A stretch of 64,000 nucleotides of DNA from Catonia carolina (GCA_035578175.1 JAQMRL010000016.1:4386721-4450720); one strand, 5' to 3'. Positions 1-11,500 are shown, counted from the stretch's first letter. Program-made: numbers and translations. Notes: generated by a model from the letters alone, not told the origin.

Positions 1-107
1 AAAAAGCTCGATTGAGCAAGTCAAAATTTAAAGCAATGATGATTGTTTTTTTTTGATATCCATGGGATTGTGTACCTTTGCTGGGTTCCTGAAGGTCAAA
101 CAATTAA

Positions 108-737
108 CCCTTTCAGTGCCAAAGTCTGGAAAACAGGACGTCAATATATTTTTCGTAATAACATCCGGTTTACCGGATGTCCGTAAGTTATGCATAAATG
201 CCAACGTCCGGATTACCGAACATTTACAAAACCACTTTTAATCAAAAAGTAATGGAATAATGTATTTTGAAACTGCCTCCATGGCGTTGTGACTAGCGGG
301 CTAGCCTGCAAAGCGAAAGGTCCCAGGTTCAATTCCCGGCTAGGGTCAGGAAATTTTAACACTTTAAAACTACCGTTACGGTACCAAAACCCACAGTAGT
401 TGCTAATGACCAAGCTGTCGATGCAACTTTAAAAAACAAAATAAAAAATACTATTTTGAATATTTTCTCAGTATTAGAACGATATATTTCTTTTGTGATC
501 ATAATACAAATTTATTTTTTAACAGGAAATTTTATTTTTCTGTAACGTTAAAATTTTGGTTAGCAATGGCAGACTTATGCCATTCCATTAATTTTTGTTT
601 AAAAGTTTTTTTTAGAAATTTTCAGTTATCCGGACGTTAGCACTTTATGCTTAACTTATGGGCGTTCGATAAACCGGATGTTATAACTTTGTAAAAGATA
701 TCGACGTCCTGTTTTCCAGATGTTTGTACTGGAAGGG
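108..737. mobile_element. piggyBac-type MITE with long inverted ends
   Basis: The first ~105 bases (from CCCTTTCAGTGCC) return in inverted order at about 620-737, which ends in AAGGG. TTAA precedes the left end at 104-107 and a decayed TTAC follows the right end. TTAA targets and CCCTTT-type ends are known for piggyBac elements. There is no transposase, so this is a non-autonomous copy. A SINE-D copy sits inside it. Confidence 0.6.
277..408 (+). repeat. SINE-D copy (tRNA-derived head)
   Basis: A tRNA-like head with an A-box-like segment near 280-300 and a B box GGTTCAATTCC near 328-338 is followed by a short body (GGAAATTTTAACACTTT, then CCACAGTAGTTGCTAATGAC). Five related copies occur on the - strand elsewhere in the window. 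It is inserted within the piggyBac-type MITE. Confidence 0.6.
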
Positions 738-889
738 TTACGCTAAAATACAGCTTAAAATGAATCATAATTGATATTGTTTTATAAGGTGTAAACATTT
801 TCTAATGATTTTTGATTATAACAAGTGTTCATTTATTCGTGGGAAGAAAATATTTACAAACTAATAAAATTCAATGATATTTCCCTATG

Positions 890-1203
890 ACCCACCGGGT
901 TGGTCTAGAGGTAAAGTCGTCGCCAAAATCAGCTGTTTTTCGGAGACGAAGGTTCCTGGTTCAAATCCTAGTAAAGGTAGTTACTTTTATACGGATATGA
1001 ATACTAGACAGTGGTTACCGGTGTACTTTGATGGTTGGGGTTTAATTAATCATACTCTCTCAGGAATGGTCGGCCTGGGTCTGTACAAGACTTCATCTCA
1101 TTTACACGTCATACACATCATCCTCATCTGATTGGGTCATGGGATTGCTTATTGTTCTAAATTGAACAGATTGCAACATACACAAATTAGGAATAAAAAA
1201 AAA
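890..1203 (+). repeat. SINE-A copy with target-site duplication
   Basis: tRNA-derived SINE. The A box is TGGTCTAGAGG near 901-911 and the B box is GGTTCAAATCC near 957-967. A ~220-base body follows and the copy ends in an A-rich tail. ATTTCCCTATG at 879-889 is repeated at 1204-1214, an 11-bp target-site duplication typical of LINE-driven insertion. The inner AACAGCTG stretch found in other copies is missing. Confidence 0.85.
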
Positions 1204-1214
1204 ATTTCCCTATG

Positions 1215-1609
1215 GTTCAAATTCTGTGGGACAGCCAGTAGATTTTATAACTATTTATATTATTTGTTTAGGTAAGAGGTTTGAAAGTCGTGGTCCTGTA
1301 ATTTGGCCTGGGACTATACAAGAACAGTGTTTACTTTCATGGTGTCCTTATTTAATTACATTATCACCAAGCTTGTACCTCATGACTGCTGTGCTATTAC
1401 TTCGCCTTCATTGTTTTACGGTAATTATAAGTATTTCATCTATTTTGGTTTATTATCAGTTTTCACCTATTGCTTTCGTATAATATTAAACTGTAGTGAA
1501 ACCTCAATAGTCTAAACTAAGTGGGTATTGAGGTTACCAATGAAAAAATTGTAAAAGTTGGTGTGCTTTTACAGAAAATACAATGAGGAAGATTGCTGAT
1601 TGTCACCGG
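1215..1609. other. No recognised feature
   Basis: This stretch is AT-rich. An 85-codon open frame runs from 1226 to 1483 but has no recognisable domain, and no splice context ties it to either host gene. It is treated as chance. Confidence 0.4.
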
Positions 1610-1621
1610 ATGGTGACATTA

Positions 1622-3178
1622 CTTTACTTTACAACAAGGGCGTTCAGGCTTCTGCAGCCCCTCCTCACCGCGACCTAAAAGATCTTTTGTGATTGCCCCT
1701 ATTCTTTATTTATGCAAGACCCACACTTTCAATAAAGTGCAGGATCTGCCTAGGATCTATTGCACTTACCTGAGAAGGTGTTAACACATCCTTACCCATC
1801 AGGGCTCTTCTTTTGCAGCCAACCGCTTTGCAACTGCATAAAATGTGCTCAGCCTTCTCTTCTGCCTCATGACAGAATCTACACAGGCTCTCTTCAGCAA
1901 CTCCTATCTTGGATAAATGATTCCCAAGATTACAATGACCAGTCATCAGGCCCACTACCCTCCTCAAGTCCTGTCTTCCTAGTCTATTGTATATCCCAGC
2001 CTTCCTGCTGGAATAGGCAATGAATTTCTTTGCCTGTTCACAGCCTGGCACCTTATTCCAATAGGAGGTTTTAGCCTCCTCTTCCCAGGCCCTAACTATA
2101 CCTCTATAATAGCCTTCACCAATTCCACAGAATGGCTCTGGGCCTATGAAGTGAGAGGCTGCACCTTTCTTTGCTAAGGCATCCGCTCTCTCATTTCCAG
2201 GCACTCCCTGGTGCCCCGGCACCCAACGCAGCGTCACCACGTTACGCTTGGCCACGGCATTCAAAACTTCCCGACAATCATAGGCCAATCGCGACTCAAA
2301 AGTACAAGAACTCAAAGCCTTGATGGCCGCCTGACTATCGGATAAAATATAAATGTGCGACCCACTGAGGCGCCTCTCAATACACCTCTCCGCACAGACC
2401 TTAATGGCCAATATTTCAGCTTGGAAGATGGTTATGTTACACCCAAGGGCCAGGGAAATCTTTCCCCCGGCCCCCCAGGCCCCCAATCCCGCTCTTCCGC
2501 TCATCACTGAGCCGTCAGTATACCAAACGGTAGCCCCTTTCGGTATCACTGGCTGTCCCTCCGCCCACTCCTGACGATCAAAAATTTTCACCCTCAGTGT
2601 GTCGGAGAAGTCGTATGCTTTGTTCATACGGTCCCGAGGACCACCTACCACACCCATCCCCTCAATCACTTTGAAGATCTCAGTGTGGCCCATCTCCCCT
2701 GATGGGACTTGACCTTGCCCTCCAGCCTCAAGGCAGTTCTTATCGCCTCCTTCTTCACTTGAATATGAAGAGGAGGCAAATCAAACATCACCTCCATAGC
2801 AGCCGTTGGACAAGTGCACATTGCACCACATATCCCTAGGCAGGCCAGTCTCTGCAGCTTCCTCAGCCGATCCTGCGCCGTCCTCAGATCTATTCTTGGC
2901 CACCATACAAAAGCTGCGTACGTGACCATTGGCAAAATGATGCTCACATAAGCCCATTTTACCATACGAGGCCTAAGCCCCCAAGTCTTCCCAAACAGAC
3001 TCTTACATATCCATAAGGCCTTTGTAGCCTTCTCAACAGTCCTGGACATGTGGCCTTTCCAAGTTAGGCCACTATCCAGGACAACCCCCAGATACTTTAC
3101 CTCAGGGGAGTAGTTTAAATCCACTCCTTCCAGAGTCAAAGCATCCAGAGCAATCTTCCTTTTCCTAGTAAAAGGAAC
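1622..3178 (-). mobile_element. I/LOA-type non-LTR retrotransposon, 5'-truncated
   Basis: The 3' part of a LINE on the minus strand: the end of reverse transcriptase, then RNase H, then a Cys/His motif, a short 3' UTR and a (TAAAG)-type tail. The insertion is bounded by ATGGTGACATTA at 1610-1621 and ATGGCGACATTA at 3179-3190, a 12-bp target-site duplication with one mismatch. It inserted into the 3' flank of the GC-rich unit at 3191-3740. A second, shorter copy is at 62077-62714. Confidence 0.85.
1710..3139 (-). pseudogene. LINE reverse transcriptase C-terminus plus RNase H, frameshifted
   Basis: Two overlapping open frames. The upstream one (3139-2666) carries the RT thumb region, with YLGVVLDSGLTWKGH. 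The downstream one (2693-1710, 327 codons) carries RNase H. Its catalytic acidic residues are all present: D60 in YTDGS, E93 in QAEILAI, D119 in SDSQAA and D172 in NERADALAKK. A C-x2-C...H...C cluster lies near residues 272-289. A single frameshift near 2690 separates the frames, so the copy is dead. RNase H downstream of RT is known in I, LOA and R1-type LINEs; the exact clade was not resolved. Confidence 0.8.
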
Positions 3179-3214
3179 ATGGCGACATTAAGTGGCAAAC
3201 CTTATTTGTTTGGT

Positions 3215-3230
3215 GGCCCTGAAAAGGGCC
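3215..3230 (-). terminator. Histone-type 3' stem-loop
   Basis: On the minus strand the sequence is GGCCCTTTTCAGGGCC: a 6-bp stem with a TTTC loop. It is flanked by AAAC and ACCAAAC. This is the architecture of the metazoan replication-dependent histone mRNA stem-loop. The same core recurs at 22377-22392. Confidence 0.6.
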
Positions 3231-3580
3231 GTTTAAGCAGTGGTCGTCGTGGCGGTCGAGGAGCTGGGCGACACGGCGTGTCGTCATCCAGCGGAGACAT
3301 TATCTTCTTCCCACGCAGTAGTGCTTCGTTGGGTCCGGTGGGCGTAAGGCTCGGTCGAGTGGCCGCTGTGGGCATCGCTCGCGTCAGCGGGCGATGACGG
3401 TCCGGTCAACGGCTTACGGTGACGGGTCGGCGAGCAGAAGCATCATTTTCTCTCTTCGATTAGTCTTTGCTGGAGTCCGGCAGCCGTGTGCTGTGGTGGA
3501 CGTCTTGTCTGCTGTCTAGTTCGAAGTGAATCTCTCGGAGTCTTGATCGGATTTCAATCGCTCGGCTCAGTGCAGCGCTC

Positions 3581-3588
3581 TTTATATA
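3581..3588 (-). promoter_or_regulatory. TATA box candidate
   Basis: TATATAAA on the minus strand, followed by AGAGCGCTGCACTGAGCC. It lies upstream of the stem-loop unit on the same strand. It is supported only by the motif and its placement. Confidence 0.35.
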
Positions 3589-4029
3589 GTTGCCGAGAGC
3601 GCTGTGGTAGAGAGCGGCTACTGGCTTGGCCTTGATGACAAAGGCCTCTGTCGGTGCGCAGCCGAAAGGTTTGTCGGTAAGCCGTCAAAGGGCCTACCAT
3701 GCCAACAAAGGCCGGAAGAAGTATGGAAGCCGGCAACACAGTAAATGATTAATTAGAAGGGGTAGGGGTGACACTGAACAGATTTTTTTTTTAGCTTTTA
3801 TTTGTTATCGGGAACTGTACATTATTGACAACTACCCGATTTGATCGCTGTATTTTTGAAGTGAATTAGGCATGAATTTGAACAGGGACTCCCAGTAGAG
3901 TTTGTTCATGGATGGCTGTCAGCTGGTCACCATGCAAAGTTACTTGCCTAACCGGTGTTACTTAACAAATAATAGCGACTTTCTACCAGCTGATTGACTG
4001 GGCTGGTCCGGAAGCATAACTGAATTAAA

Positions 4030-4180
4030 ATTTTTATTATAGTCAACAGCTCGATTATTAGCGACTGCAGTGGGTTATGTAAGTGTTGGGTTGAACTTGT
4101 AAAAATTTCCAAATCCTAGCCGGGAATCAAACCAAAAACCATCGTGTTGTAGGCTAGCGCGCTTAACTAAGCTACGGCTG
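4030..4180 (-). repeat. SINE-D copy
   Basis: Inverted SINE-D. A B-box-like stretch (complement of GGGAATCAAACC) is near 4120, next to the AAAATTTCC and TTATTAGCGACTGCAGTGGG body segments. It is diverged. Confidence 0.5.
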
Positions 4181-4510
4181 AATATTATGGATTTTTTGTT
4201 TTTTTTTTTGACCTCAATGGATCACTCTAGTCAACTTTCTGGTTCGCTTCCCATGTACTTCATTGGCTCGCTGTTCTTGCCAATACCTCCTCATTTATTA
4301 TTAGCAATAATTAATTTTGTTTTGTTTATTACCCGACTAAGATTTTAATTATTATTTCTATTAGCTATAGTATAATTTTCGAGCCCATGTTTAATAAAAT
4401 TGTTTTTGTTATTATTATACAGAGACCGGCAGAAAAAGTAGATGGTTCTGAAATGAATATAATAATTCAGAAATAAGATGTAAAAAAAATTTATTAATAG
4501 ATTTGAAACA

Positions 4511-4625
4511 ACATTTCTTTTTTTATTTTATTTCTTTTTATTATTATTTTTATTATTATTATTATTATTATTATTTTTATTTTTATTTCTTTTATTTTTA
4601 TTTCGTTTTATTTCTTTTTTTATTA
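4511..4625. repeat. TTA/TTTTA simple repeat
   Basis: T-rich low-complexity tract with (ATT)n at about 4539-4575. The open frame read through it, rich in Phe and Tyr, is an artefact. Confidence 0.9.
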
Positions 4626-4678
4626 AAGCACTTAAATATTCTAAAATTCACTTATTTTGTTTTAAAAATTGTGTCAGT

Positions 4679-5742
4679 CAAGTGATGACCCTCATTCTGC
4701 ACGCATTCATGTAATCGTACTTGGAAATTGTCCATTGCCTTCACAATCATGTCGTTTGGTATCGCCGCTATTTCATTTAGAATTGCTAGCTTCAGATCTT
4801 CAGTTGTTCGAGGCTTAACGACATACACTTTCGATTTCAAATACCTCGAAAGAAAAAAGTCACAGACCAAAAGATCTGGGGAGTGAGCAGGCCATGAAAG
4901 GTCACCATTTCTTGAAATTACGTGTTCTGGAAACATTTGTCGTAACACTTTCATTGACACTCTGGCAGTGTGAGCAGTAGCCCCATCTTGTTGGAACCAA
5001 ACATTTGCAGTGTCAACTTCACGACGTTGTAACTCTGGTGCAAGGAAATTTTTTAGCATTTTGACATAACGACTTGAAGTGATCAAAACTGCTCGACCGT
5101 TCTCTTCATAAAACTATGGACCTATCACTCCGAATTTAGCCACTGCACACCAAACTGTCACATGTTCACAATGAAGTGGTTTTTCGTGTAGGCTACGAGG
5201 TTTTTTGCCGCCCAGTACTGGAAATTTTGTTTATTTACACAACCAGACAGGTGAAAATGGGCCTCATCTGATTTTATGATTATTGAATCATTAGTTAAAA
5301 TGTTCAGAATTGATTGTGTACTTTCTCTTCGGTTTTGGAAATCATGTTGGCTTAGTTCTTGAACAGTTAGGATGTTATACGGATGAAAATGAAGATCCAA
5401 ACGCAAAATTCTTCGAACACTCCGATCTGATATTACTAGCACAGCTGCGTGATGTGCAGCAGGGCGACGTGGACTTCTGGCTACTGACAATCGCAAAGCA
5501 TCTGTGTTTTCAGGAGTACGAATGCTACGTGGACGGCCTGTAGGTTTCCGTTTTAAAGATGAAGCCGTTTCTCTAAAATTTTTAACCCAACGCATTACTG
5601 CATTGCAACTGGGAACACTACCGTGTCTACTTACTCCAAACTTTGGACGGAACAAACGCTGGGTTTTGACTACCGAGTAACCGTTACTAAAGTAAGTCTC
5701 TATGACGAAAGCACGATATTGTGCGTTCCACGACTCCATTGC
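4679..5742 (-). pseudogene. Tc1/mariner-type transposase (DD41D spacing), inactivated
   Basis: A nearly full-length transposase on the minus strand. The N-terminal helix-turn-helix region starts near 5742 with MESWNAQYRAFVIETYF. The first catalytic Asp lies in KSDEAHFHLSG, the second in FQQDGATAHTAR and the third in LLVCDFF; 41 residues separate the last two. A frameshift near 5165 and an in-frame stop near 5112 break it. The GRPRS-type linker of the DNA-binding domain is present near 5540. Clear terminal inverted repeats were not found. Confidence 0.8.
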
Positions 5743-5928
5743 AACTGTAATGGCATTGAGCCGAGGAATGAAAGTCATTGACCCGGTTCTCCCCACTCGC
5801 ATTGTTGTGATGTACAGTCAGATCAAAAACCATCCACGTTATCTGCTGGTTCCTGTATGTTAATGGTAAATATTTATTATCTTTGATAAGCTGTAATGTG
5901 GAGTGATTGGTATTCTTTTATACATTAA

Positions 5929-7058
5929 CACTTTGACTGCTAGGGTCAAAAAACGTGGACGTTTATAGAATGGCCATTTTTGTCTATATTTGAAATATTG
6001 TAAAAGTAACATTATAAGGAGTATTAAGATGGTACTAACATGGCTGGAAACATTAAACCTTCTAGTTTTCAATGGTGTATTATAAGTTGCTAAATTGTTT
6101 TAATAAAATAATAAAACTATCAATTTTTCATAGCACATTTTTTAGAAGAAACAAGAATTTTTCCACTGCATTTCGCATGTTGTTTAAACAATTTATTTGA
6201 ACTATTATACAATTTTATACACAAAAAAACTATTGTACACTTTAATAATACTTTATAAACAAAACTGTGTTATTGAATTAATAAAAAAAATCTGGTGTGA
6301 AACACTCACACAACTTTCTCTTGCCAATGCAAATAATTAATAATAAACCTAACATTATTAATAAAATATTAGAAATAAACAAAAACTAACCTCAAAAACA
6401 TAACCTTATTTTAATCATGAGTGAATGACACAAAATGACAATCGAACTCAGTTTGGCTTAAAAATACGGAAAATCACGCTTTCACGCTAAACTAGGCTCT
6501 GTAGAGAAAAATGCTTTAAACAAAAGTTGTAGATCTTTTAATTTTCTATAAATTTAATTATATACACTTTTGTCGTAAAATGCATACTAAGACCGAAATG
6601 TTAAAAAAATCGATTTTTCTCACGTTTTCGTGAGAAAAAAAAACAGAAAATCGCAAATTACCGCTAAACTAAGCGTTATACAAAAAAATGTTTGAAATAA
6701 AAGTTTTAGAATTTTACATTCTCTACAACTTTTATTATATAACGTTTTGCGCTAAAATGCATATTAAAGCCGCAATCTTACAAAGAAAATGTTTTTACGT
6801 AAAAACAGCCTCAAGCAGAATTTCAGCAAACATGGCGCCTACCCTATATTGTAGAGCATAAAAAATGTAGTAAACCAGGCGATTTTAAAAAAAATCGTAG
6901 GACTAGTTTTTGAGAAAATCGCAAAAAAGTGAAAAATTATACGAATAAACTACTACTTCCGGTTGACCGATTTTGATGAAAATGTTCGTGTCGGGTCCGG
7001 TAGTGATATGTAACTTAAGTTTCAAGTTCGTACGATGTTCGGTTCTTGAGATATTCTG

Positions 7059-7093
<35 letters not shown>

Positions 7094-7522
7094 CAATCGC
7101 TAAAAACATGTTTTTTGGGTTCAGGGGGTCTGAAAACGTATAGATCCGGTGAAAACTCGATTTCGAAAAATCGACATGAAAACAATACTTTCCTTCCTAT
7201 ATATTCATATAGGCAAGAGAAAGTAAAAAAACTAAACACAAAAATTTCTTTTGTGAAAAACAAAACTCGTGTGTATAACCTTACTGTTTATTGTTCCAAC
7301 AGCTGTTTTGTTGTAAGTGAATAAAACACAAACGTACTAGCACTTCAACGGCGTACTTTAGTACTAAAATGTATGTAAATTCTGAATAAATGATCGAATT
7401 CCGTATAAAAACGTGCTATTACATAGTATAACCGCGTAAATATGAATTCCGTAAAATTACGTGATCCGCAAGCTGTAAACGTATCACTGTTCTGTATAAT
7501 TATGTGCTTTGCATGCAAAGTG
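5929..7522. mobile_element. piggyBac-type element, interrupted by family C
   Basis: The left end is CACTTTGACTGC after TTAA (5925-5928). The right end is GCATGCAAAGTG before TTAA (7523-7526). The ends are inverted copies (CACTTTG.../...CAAAGTG). Most of the interior is a family C copy, so the original element was about 650 bp and non-autonomous. Confidence 0.5.
6291..7225 (+). repeat. Family C copy, reference
   Basis: A ~935-bp interspersed element that starts TCTGGTGTGAAACACTCAC and ends GGCAAGAGAAAGTA. ACTTTCTCTTGCC near the 5' end is the complement of GGCAAGAGAAAGT at the 3' end, giving subterminal inverted repeats. A small palindrome (CTATATATTCATATAG) sits just before the 3' end, and a (CA)n microsatellite lies at 7061-7090. 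No protein is encoded. Subterminal repeats, a 3' hairpin and an internal microsatellite are typical of Helentron-type non-autonomous elements, but that assignment is inferred. Confidence 0.7.
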
Positions 7523-7570
7523 TTAAAAAATAAAAGATTAATATGGGTTCTGCTGCTATTATGCTAACTA

Positions 7571-8349
7571 CCGGGTGAGTCCTGTTACCCAATTGTTAAT
7601 GTCTGGTAATTTTTTTCTAAGAAAGGGATATTTTGTTTTGTGACACAAAGTTGGTAGCCCTACTCAACCGGTATAGAATCAACTCAAACTGTCGTTTGAG
7701 TTGATTCTCCTTGAGTTGCGTAAAATTTTGTGCTGTTTCCAGTTGTGTTACGAACAGAATGTCTTTTACCCTAGAACAACGGGTTTTCATTCTTGAACAA
7801 TATTTTGCTACAAAATCATATGCGAGTGTAAAAGAATCATTTCAAATTAAATTTTTTGGTGTTCCTCCACTCTATTCTAGTCAATTTCTAGGCTAACTAA
7901 CTGATTTTTAGAGGCAGGTATTGTTTGCAGCAGAAAACGTAGTGGTCGACCAACTCTCTTGACAGATGACGTTAAGAGAATGTGAAAACAAGATTGCTCA
8001 ATTCTCCATGGAAAAGTTTACAAAAACTTTCCTCGCATGTTGATTTGTCATGTTCCAGTGCTCAGAAAGCTGCTAAAAAATTGAAATTGTATCCGTATCA
8101 CATACGATTAGTTCTAGAGCTTTAGCATCCAGATTTAAACAAGAGATTGTTTTAGGATAAAAGACATTCTGTTCGTAGCACGACCGGAAATGGCACAAAA
8201 TTTTACGCAACTCAAGGAGAATCAACTCAAACGACAGTTTGAGTTGATTCTATACCGGTTGAGTAGGGCTACCAACTTAGTGTCACAAAACAAAATTTAT
8301 TTATTTTAGAAAAATATTACCAGACATTAACAATTGGGTAACAGGACTA
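7571..8349. mobile_element. Fold-back Tc1/mariner element (5' end duplicated)
   Basis: The left arm (to ~7762) and right arm (~8166-8349) are inverted copies of ~180 bp, both containing GGTAGCCCTACTCAACCGG and a shared inner palindrome. The left end reads TA then CCGGGTGAGT, like the DD41D element at 39845. The interior holds the N-terminal part of a transposase. Confidence 0.65.
7759..8155 (+). pseudogene. Tc1/mariner-type transposase N-terminal fragment
   Basis: It starts MSFTLEQRVFILEQYFATKS, the DNA-binding helix-turn-helix of the DD41D-type family. The homologous reading continues, with frameshifts and stops, through GRPTLLTDDVKRM (near 7950) to LYPYHIRLVLEL (near 8090). The catalytic domain is absent. 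Confidence 0.7.
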
Positions 8350-8411
8350 AAAAATCACTCTGTAGTAACTTAAATAATCATATTTTAAATATGTTGAAAA
8401 TTTGTTTTCAG

Positions 8412-8570
8412 TTTGTTGAAATGTGTCTTGCGAAGGAAATGGAAACTTGCGTAAATAAGACAGATGTGACATTGTCACTTCTCTACTCACTTGCTGTTTG
8501 TGATTACATGCAAAGACGTAATTATCAAGCTATCACTCATTTACAAGAAGCACTTTGTATTGACTGGAAT
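8412..8570 (+). CDS. CFAP70-like: CFAP70-like exon a (TPR)
   Basis: The acceptor TTTGTTTTCAG precedes FVEMCLAKEMETC; the donor GTATGA follows CIDWN. It is 53 whole codons. Joined to exon b, the spacing EAL-CIDWN-VPQVHSLLGHCYY is exactly that of consecutive TPR units, which argues that no exon lies between them. Confidence 0.75.
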
Positions 8571-11500
8571 GTATGAAAATATTCTTTTTTTTATAGTTTT
8601 AGGATATTATAACATTTTCCCACTGGTTCAATTAATTTCAGATAAAGCTTCTTTTATGTGTCACCCTTATTTACTTATACTTTTAACCCAAAAAGCTGAA
8701 TGAGCCAATTTGAATTTTTACGAAAGACTGCCAAGAGCCAATGACATCGGCTCTTCATATATTGCGCTGTATTTTGAATATTTCTCAATAGATCACGTTC
8801 ATATTTTAAAGGATAGTAGTATATGCGTCTGTCTAACGATGTACTATGCACTAGCCGAACATATCGATTGTTTCCATTCTTACAAATATTGGTAGTTTTG
8901 AGTACGCCAACAGCAACGTTTGTTTTGGTTACTGATAGTTTTGAGTACGCCAACAGCAATGTTTGTTTTGGTTACTCATAGTTTTGAGTACGCCAACAGC
9001 AATGTTTGTTATGGTTACTGATAGTTTTGAGTACGCCAACAGCAATGTTTGTTTTGGTTACTGATAGTTTTGAGTATGCCAACAGCAATGTTTGTTTTGG
9101 TTACTGATAGTTTTGAGTACGCCAACTGCAATGTTTGTTTTGGTTACTCATAGTTTTGAGTACGCCATCAGCAATGTTTGTTTTGGTTACTGATAGTTTT
9201 GAGTACGCCAACAGCAATGTATGTTTTGGTTACTCATAGTTTTGAGTACGCCAACAGCAATGTTTGTTTTGGTTACTGATAGTTTTGAGTACGCCAACAG
9301 CATTGTTTGTTTTGGTTACTCATAGTTTTGAGTACGCCAACAGCAATGTTTGTTTTGGTTACTCATAGTTTTGAGTACGCCAACAGCAATGTTTGTTTTG
9401 GTTACTGATAGTTTTGAGTACGCCAACAGCAATGTTTGTTTTGGTTACTGATAGTTTTGAGTACGCCAACAGCAATGTTTGTTTTGGTTACTGATAGTTT
9501 TGAGTACGCCAACAGCAATGTTTGTTTTGGTTACTGATAGTTTTGAGTATGCCAACAGCAATGTTTGTTTTGGTTACTGATAGTTTTGAGTACGCCAACT
9601 GCAATGTTTGTTTTGGTTACTCATAGTTTTGAGTACGCCATCAGCAATGTTTGTTTTGGTTACTGATAGTTTTGAGTACGCCAACAGCAATGTATGTTTT
9701 GGTTACTCATAGTTTTGAGTACGCCAACAGCAATGTTTGTTTTGGTTACTGATAGTTTTGAGTACGCCAACAGCATTGTTTGTTTTGGTTACTCATAGTT
9801 TTGAGTACGCCAACAGCAATGTTTGTTATGGTTACTGATAGTTTTGAGTATGCCAACAGCAATGTTTGTTTTGGTTACTGATAGTTTTGAGTACGCCAAC
9901 TGCAATGTTTGTTTTGGTTACTCATAGTTTTGAGTACGCCATCAGCAATGTTTGTTTTGGTTACTGATAGTTTTGAGTACGCCAACAGCAATGTATGTTT
10001 TGGTTACTCATAGTTTTGAGTACGCCAACAGCAATGTTTGTTTTGGTTACTGATAGTTTTGAGTACGCCAACAGCATTGTTTGTTTTGGTTACTCATAGT
10101 TTTGAGTACGCCAACAGCAATGTTTGTTTTGGTTACTCATAGTTTTGAGTACGCCAACAGCATTGTTTGTTCTGGTTACTGATAGTTTTGAGTACGCCAA
10201 CAGCAATGTATGTTTTGGTTACTCATAGTTTTGAGTACGCCAACAGCAATGTTTGTTTTGGTTACTGATAGTTTTGAGTACGCCAACAGCAATGTTTGTT
10301 TTGGTTACTCATAGTTTTGAGTACGCCAACAGCAATGTTTGTTTTGGTTACTGATAGTTTTGAGTACGCCAACAGCAATGTTTGTTTTGGTTACTGATAG
10401 TTTTGAGTACGCCAACAGCAATGTTTGTTTTGGTTACTCATAGTTTTGAGTACGCCAACAGCAATGTTTGTTTTGGTTACTCATAGTTTTGAGTACGCCA
10501 ACAGCATTATTTGTTTTGGTTACTGATAGTTTTGAGTACGCCAACAGCAATGTATGTTTTGGTTACAGCTGTTCACAGTGTAACTTTCATACGATTTTGT
10601 TACGGCGTTTGTACGGTGCGGATAATTATTGTTATTTTGTAGTTTTAAAAGAAAAGAAATCCCTTTCTTTTGATATAGATGAAAAAAAAATCAAAAAATA
10701 TTAAGACTTCTCCCAACACTTTTGAAAATAAAATTTTTTTCAACTTTATATTTAATGAAACCATTTAAACTTTTTTCCGTTATTACTTATATGAGCAGAA
10801 AGAGCAAAATTTAAGTTAAAAAATTATACTTAAAGTTTTCTCCTGTATCAATTCTGAAATTTTTAACAATTTTTCAAAATTATCTGGTAAAATAACGGGA
10901 TTTTAGCTTGGTATTCTTTAGACTATAATAATCTGCACAAAAATGGTCTGATGGTAGTTGAAGCATTGTTGTCAGATCGCTGCTTGCACATTCATTCACG
11001 TTGGCAAGAATTTTTAGAGGTCTCCTTAACTAGCCGCCTTGAGCTCTTTTTTAATTAACAAGATCTCGAAAAAATTCTCTGGTTTTCTAATAAATTATAT
11101 TTTATTACTACATAAATTTTATCATTATGGTGTGACCTTTAGGTCAGGTGCGCGCACATAAAGTTGGGCAACCTTAATTTTGCAACATTTTTTGTGTTTG
11201 ACAATGAATAACTTTGTTTGAAATTTACAACATATATTTTTTATTATTTTATTATAAAATATAGAATTTTGGCTTTAATTTCATATATTGTTTGTCATAG
11301 GTTACAGAGACAAAAAAATAGTTATTCAACTTTAAATTGTGACTAAAAACGTAAGGTTTACTTTGTAACTTACCCAATACGGCGATCTGTTCGTACACGC
11401 TCTTTCAATCTAGAATTCTCACTCCAAAAATCTATTTTTAGAAATGACATGAAACATTGACACTACAATATGTTGTTTTTGTTTTGAAAATATCACTGGA

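Larger units (their letters stand above)
3191..3740 (-). other. GC-rich unit with TATA box and histone-type 3' stem-loop
   Basis: This ~550-bp island is far richer in GC than its surroundings. Read on the minus strand it shows TATATAAA at 3588-3581, a leader, a short ATG frame of about 10 codons, and a perfect histone-type stem-loop 350 bases further on. No histone protein can be read in any frame. It may be a decayed replication-dependent transcription unit or part of an unrecognised element. Confidence 0.4.

Noticed and set aside
1226..1515. Overlapping 70- and 85-codon frames
   Set aside because: Low-complexity hydrophobic text, no domain, no convincing splice sites, no link to a neighbour.
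3179..3397. 72-codon frame rich in Gly/Arg/Ser
   Set aside because: It is the antisense reading of the GC-rich stem-loop unit; the composition explains it.
4503..4685. 60-codon Tyr/Phe-rich frame
   Set aside because: It is a translation of the ATT/TTTTA simple repeat.
6903..7324. Small frames across the CA microsatellite (and equals at 47442, 50158, 63361)
   Set aside because: The same peptide pattern (PDTNIFIKIGQPEVVVYS) is read in every family C copy but carries stops and shifts at random; no sign of a conserved protein start.
8893..10566. CRISPR-like regular repeats
   Set aside because: The units are contiguous 43-bp repeats without unique spacers, in eukaryotic intron sequence. It is a minisatellite.
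10916..11056. Possible extra exon reading WYSLDYNNLHKNG...
   Set aside because: Its phase does not fit between exons a and b, and the TPR spacing shows that those two exons join directly.
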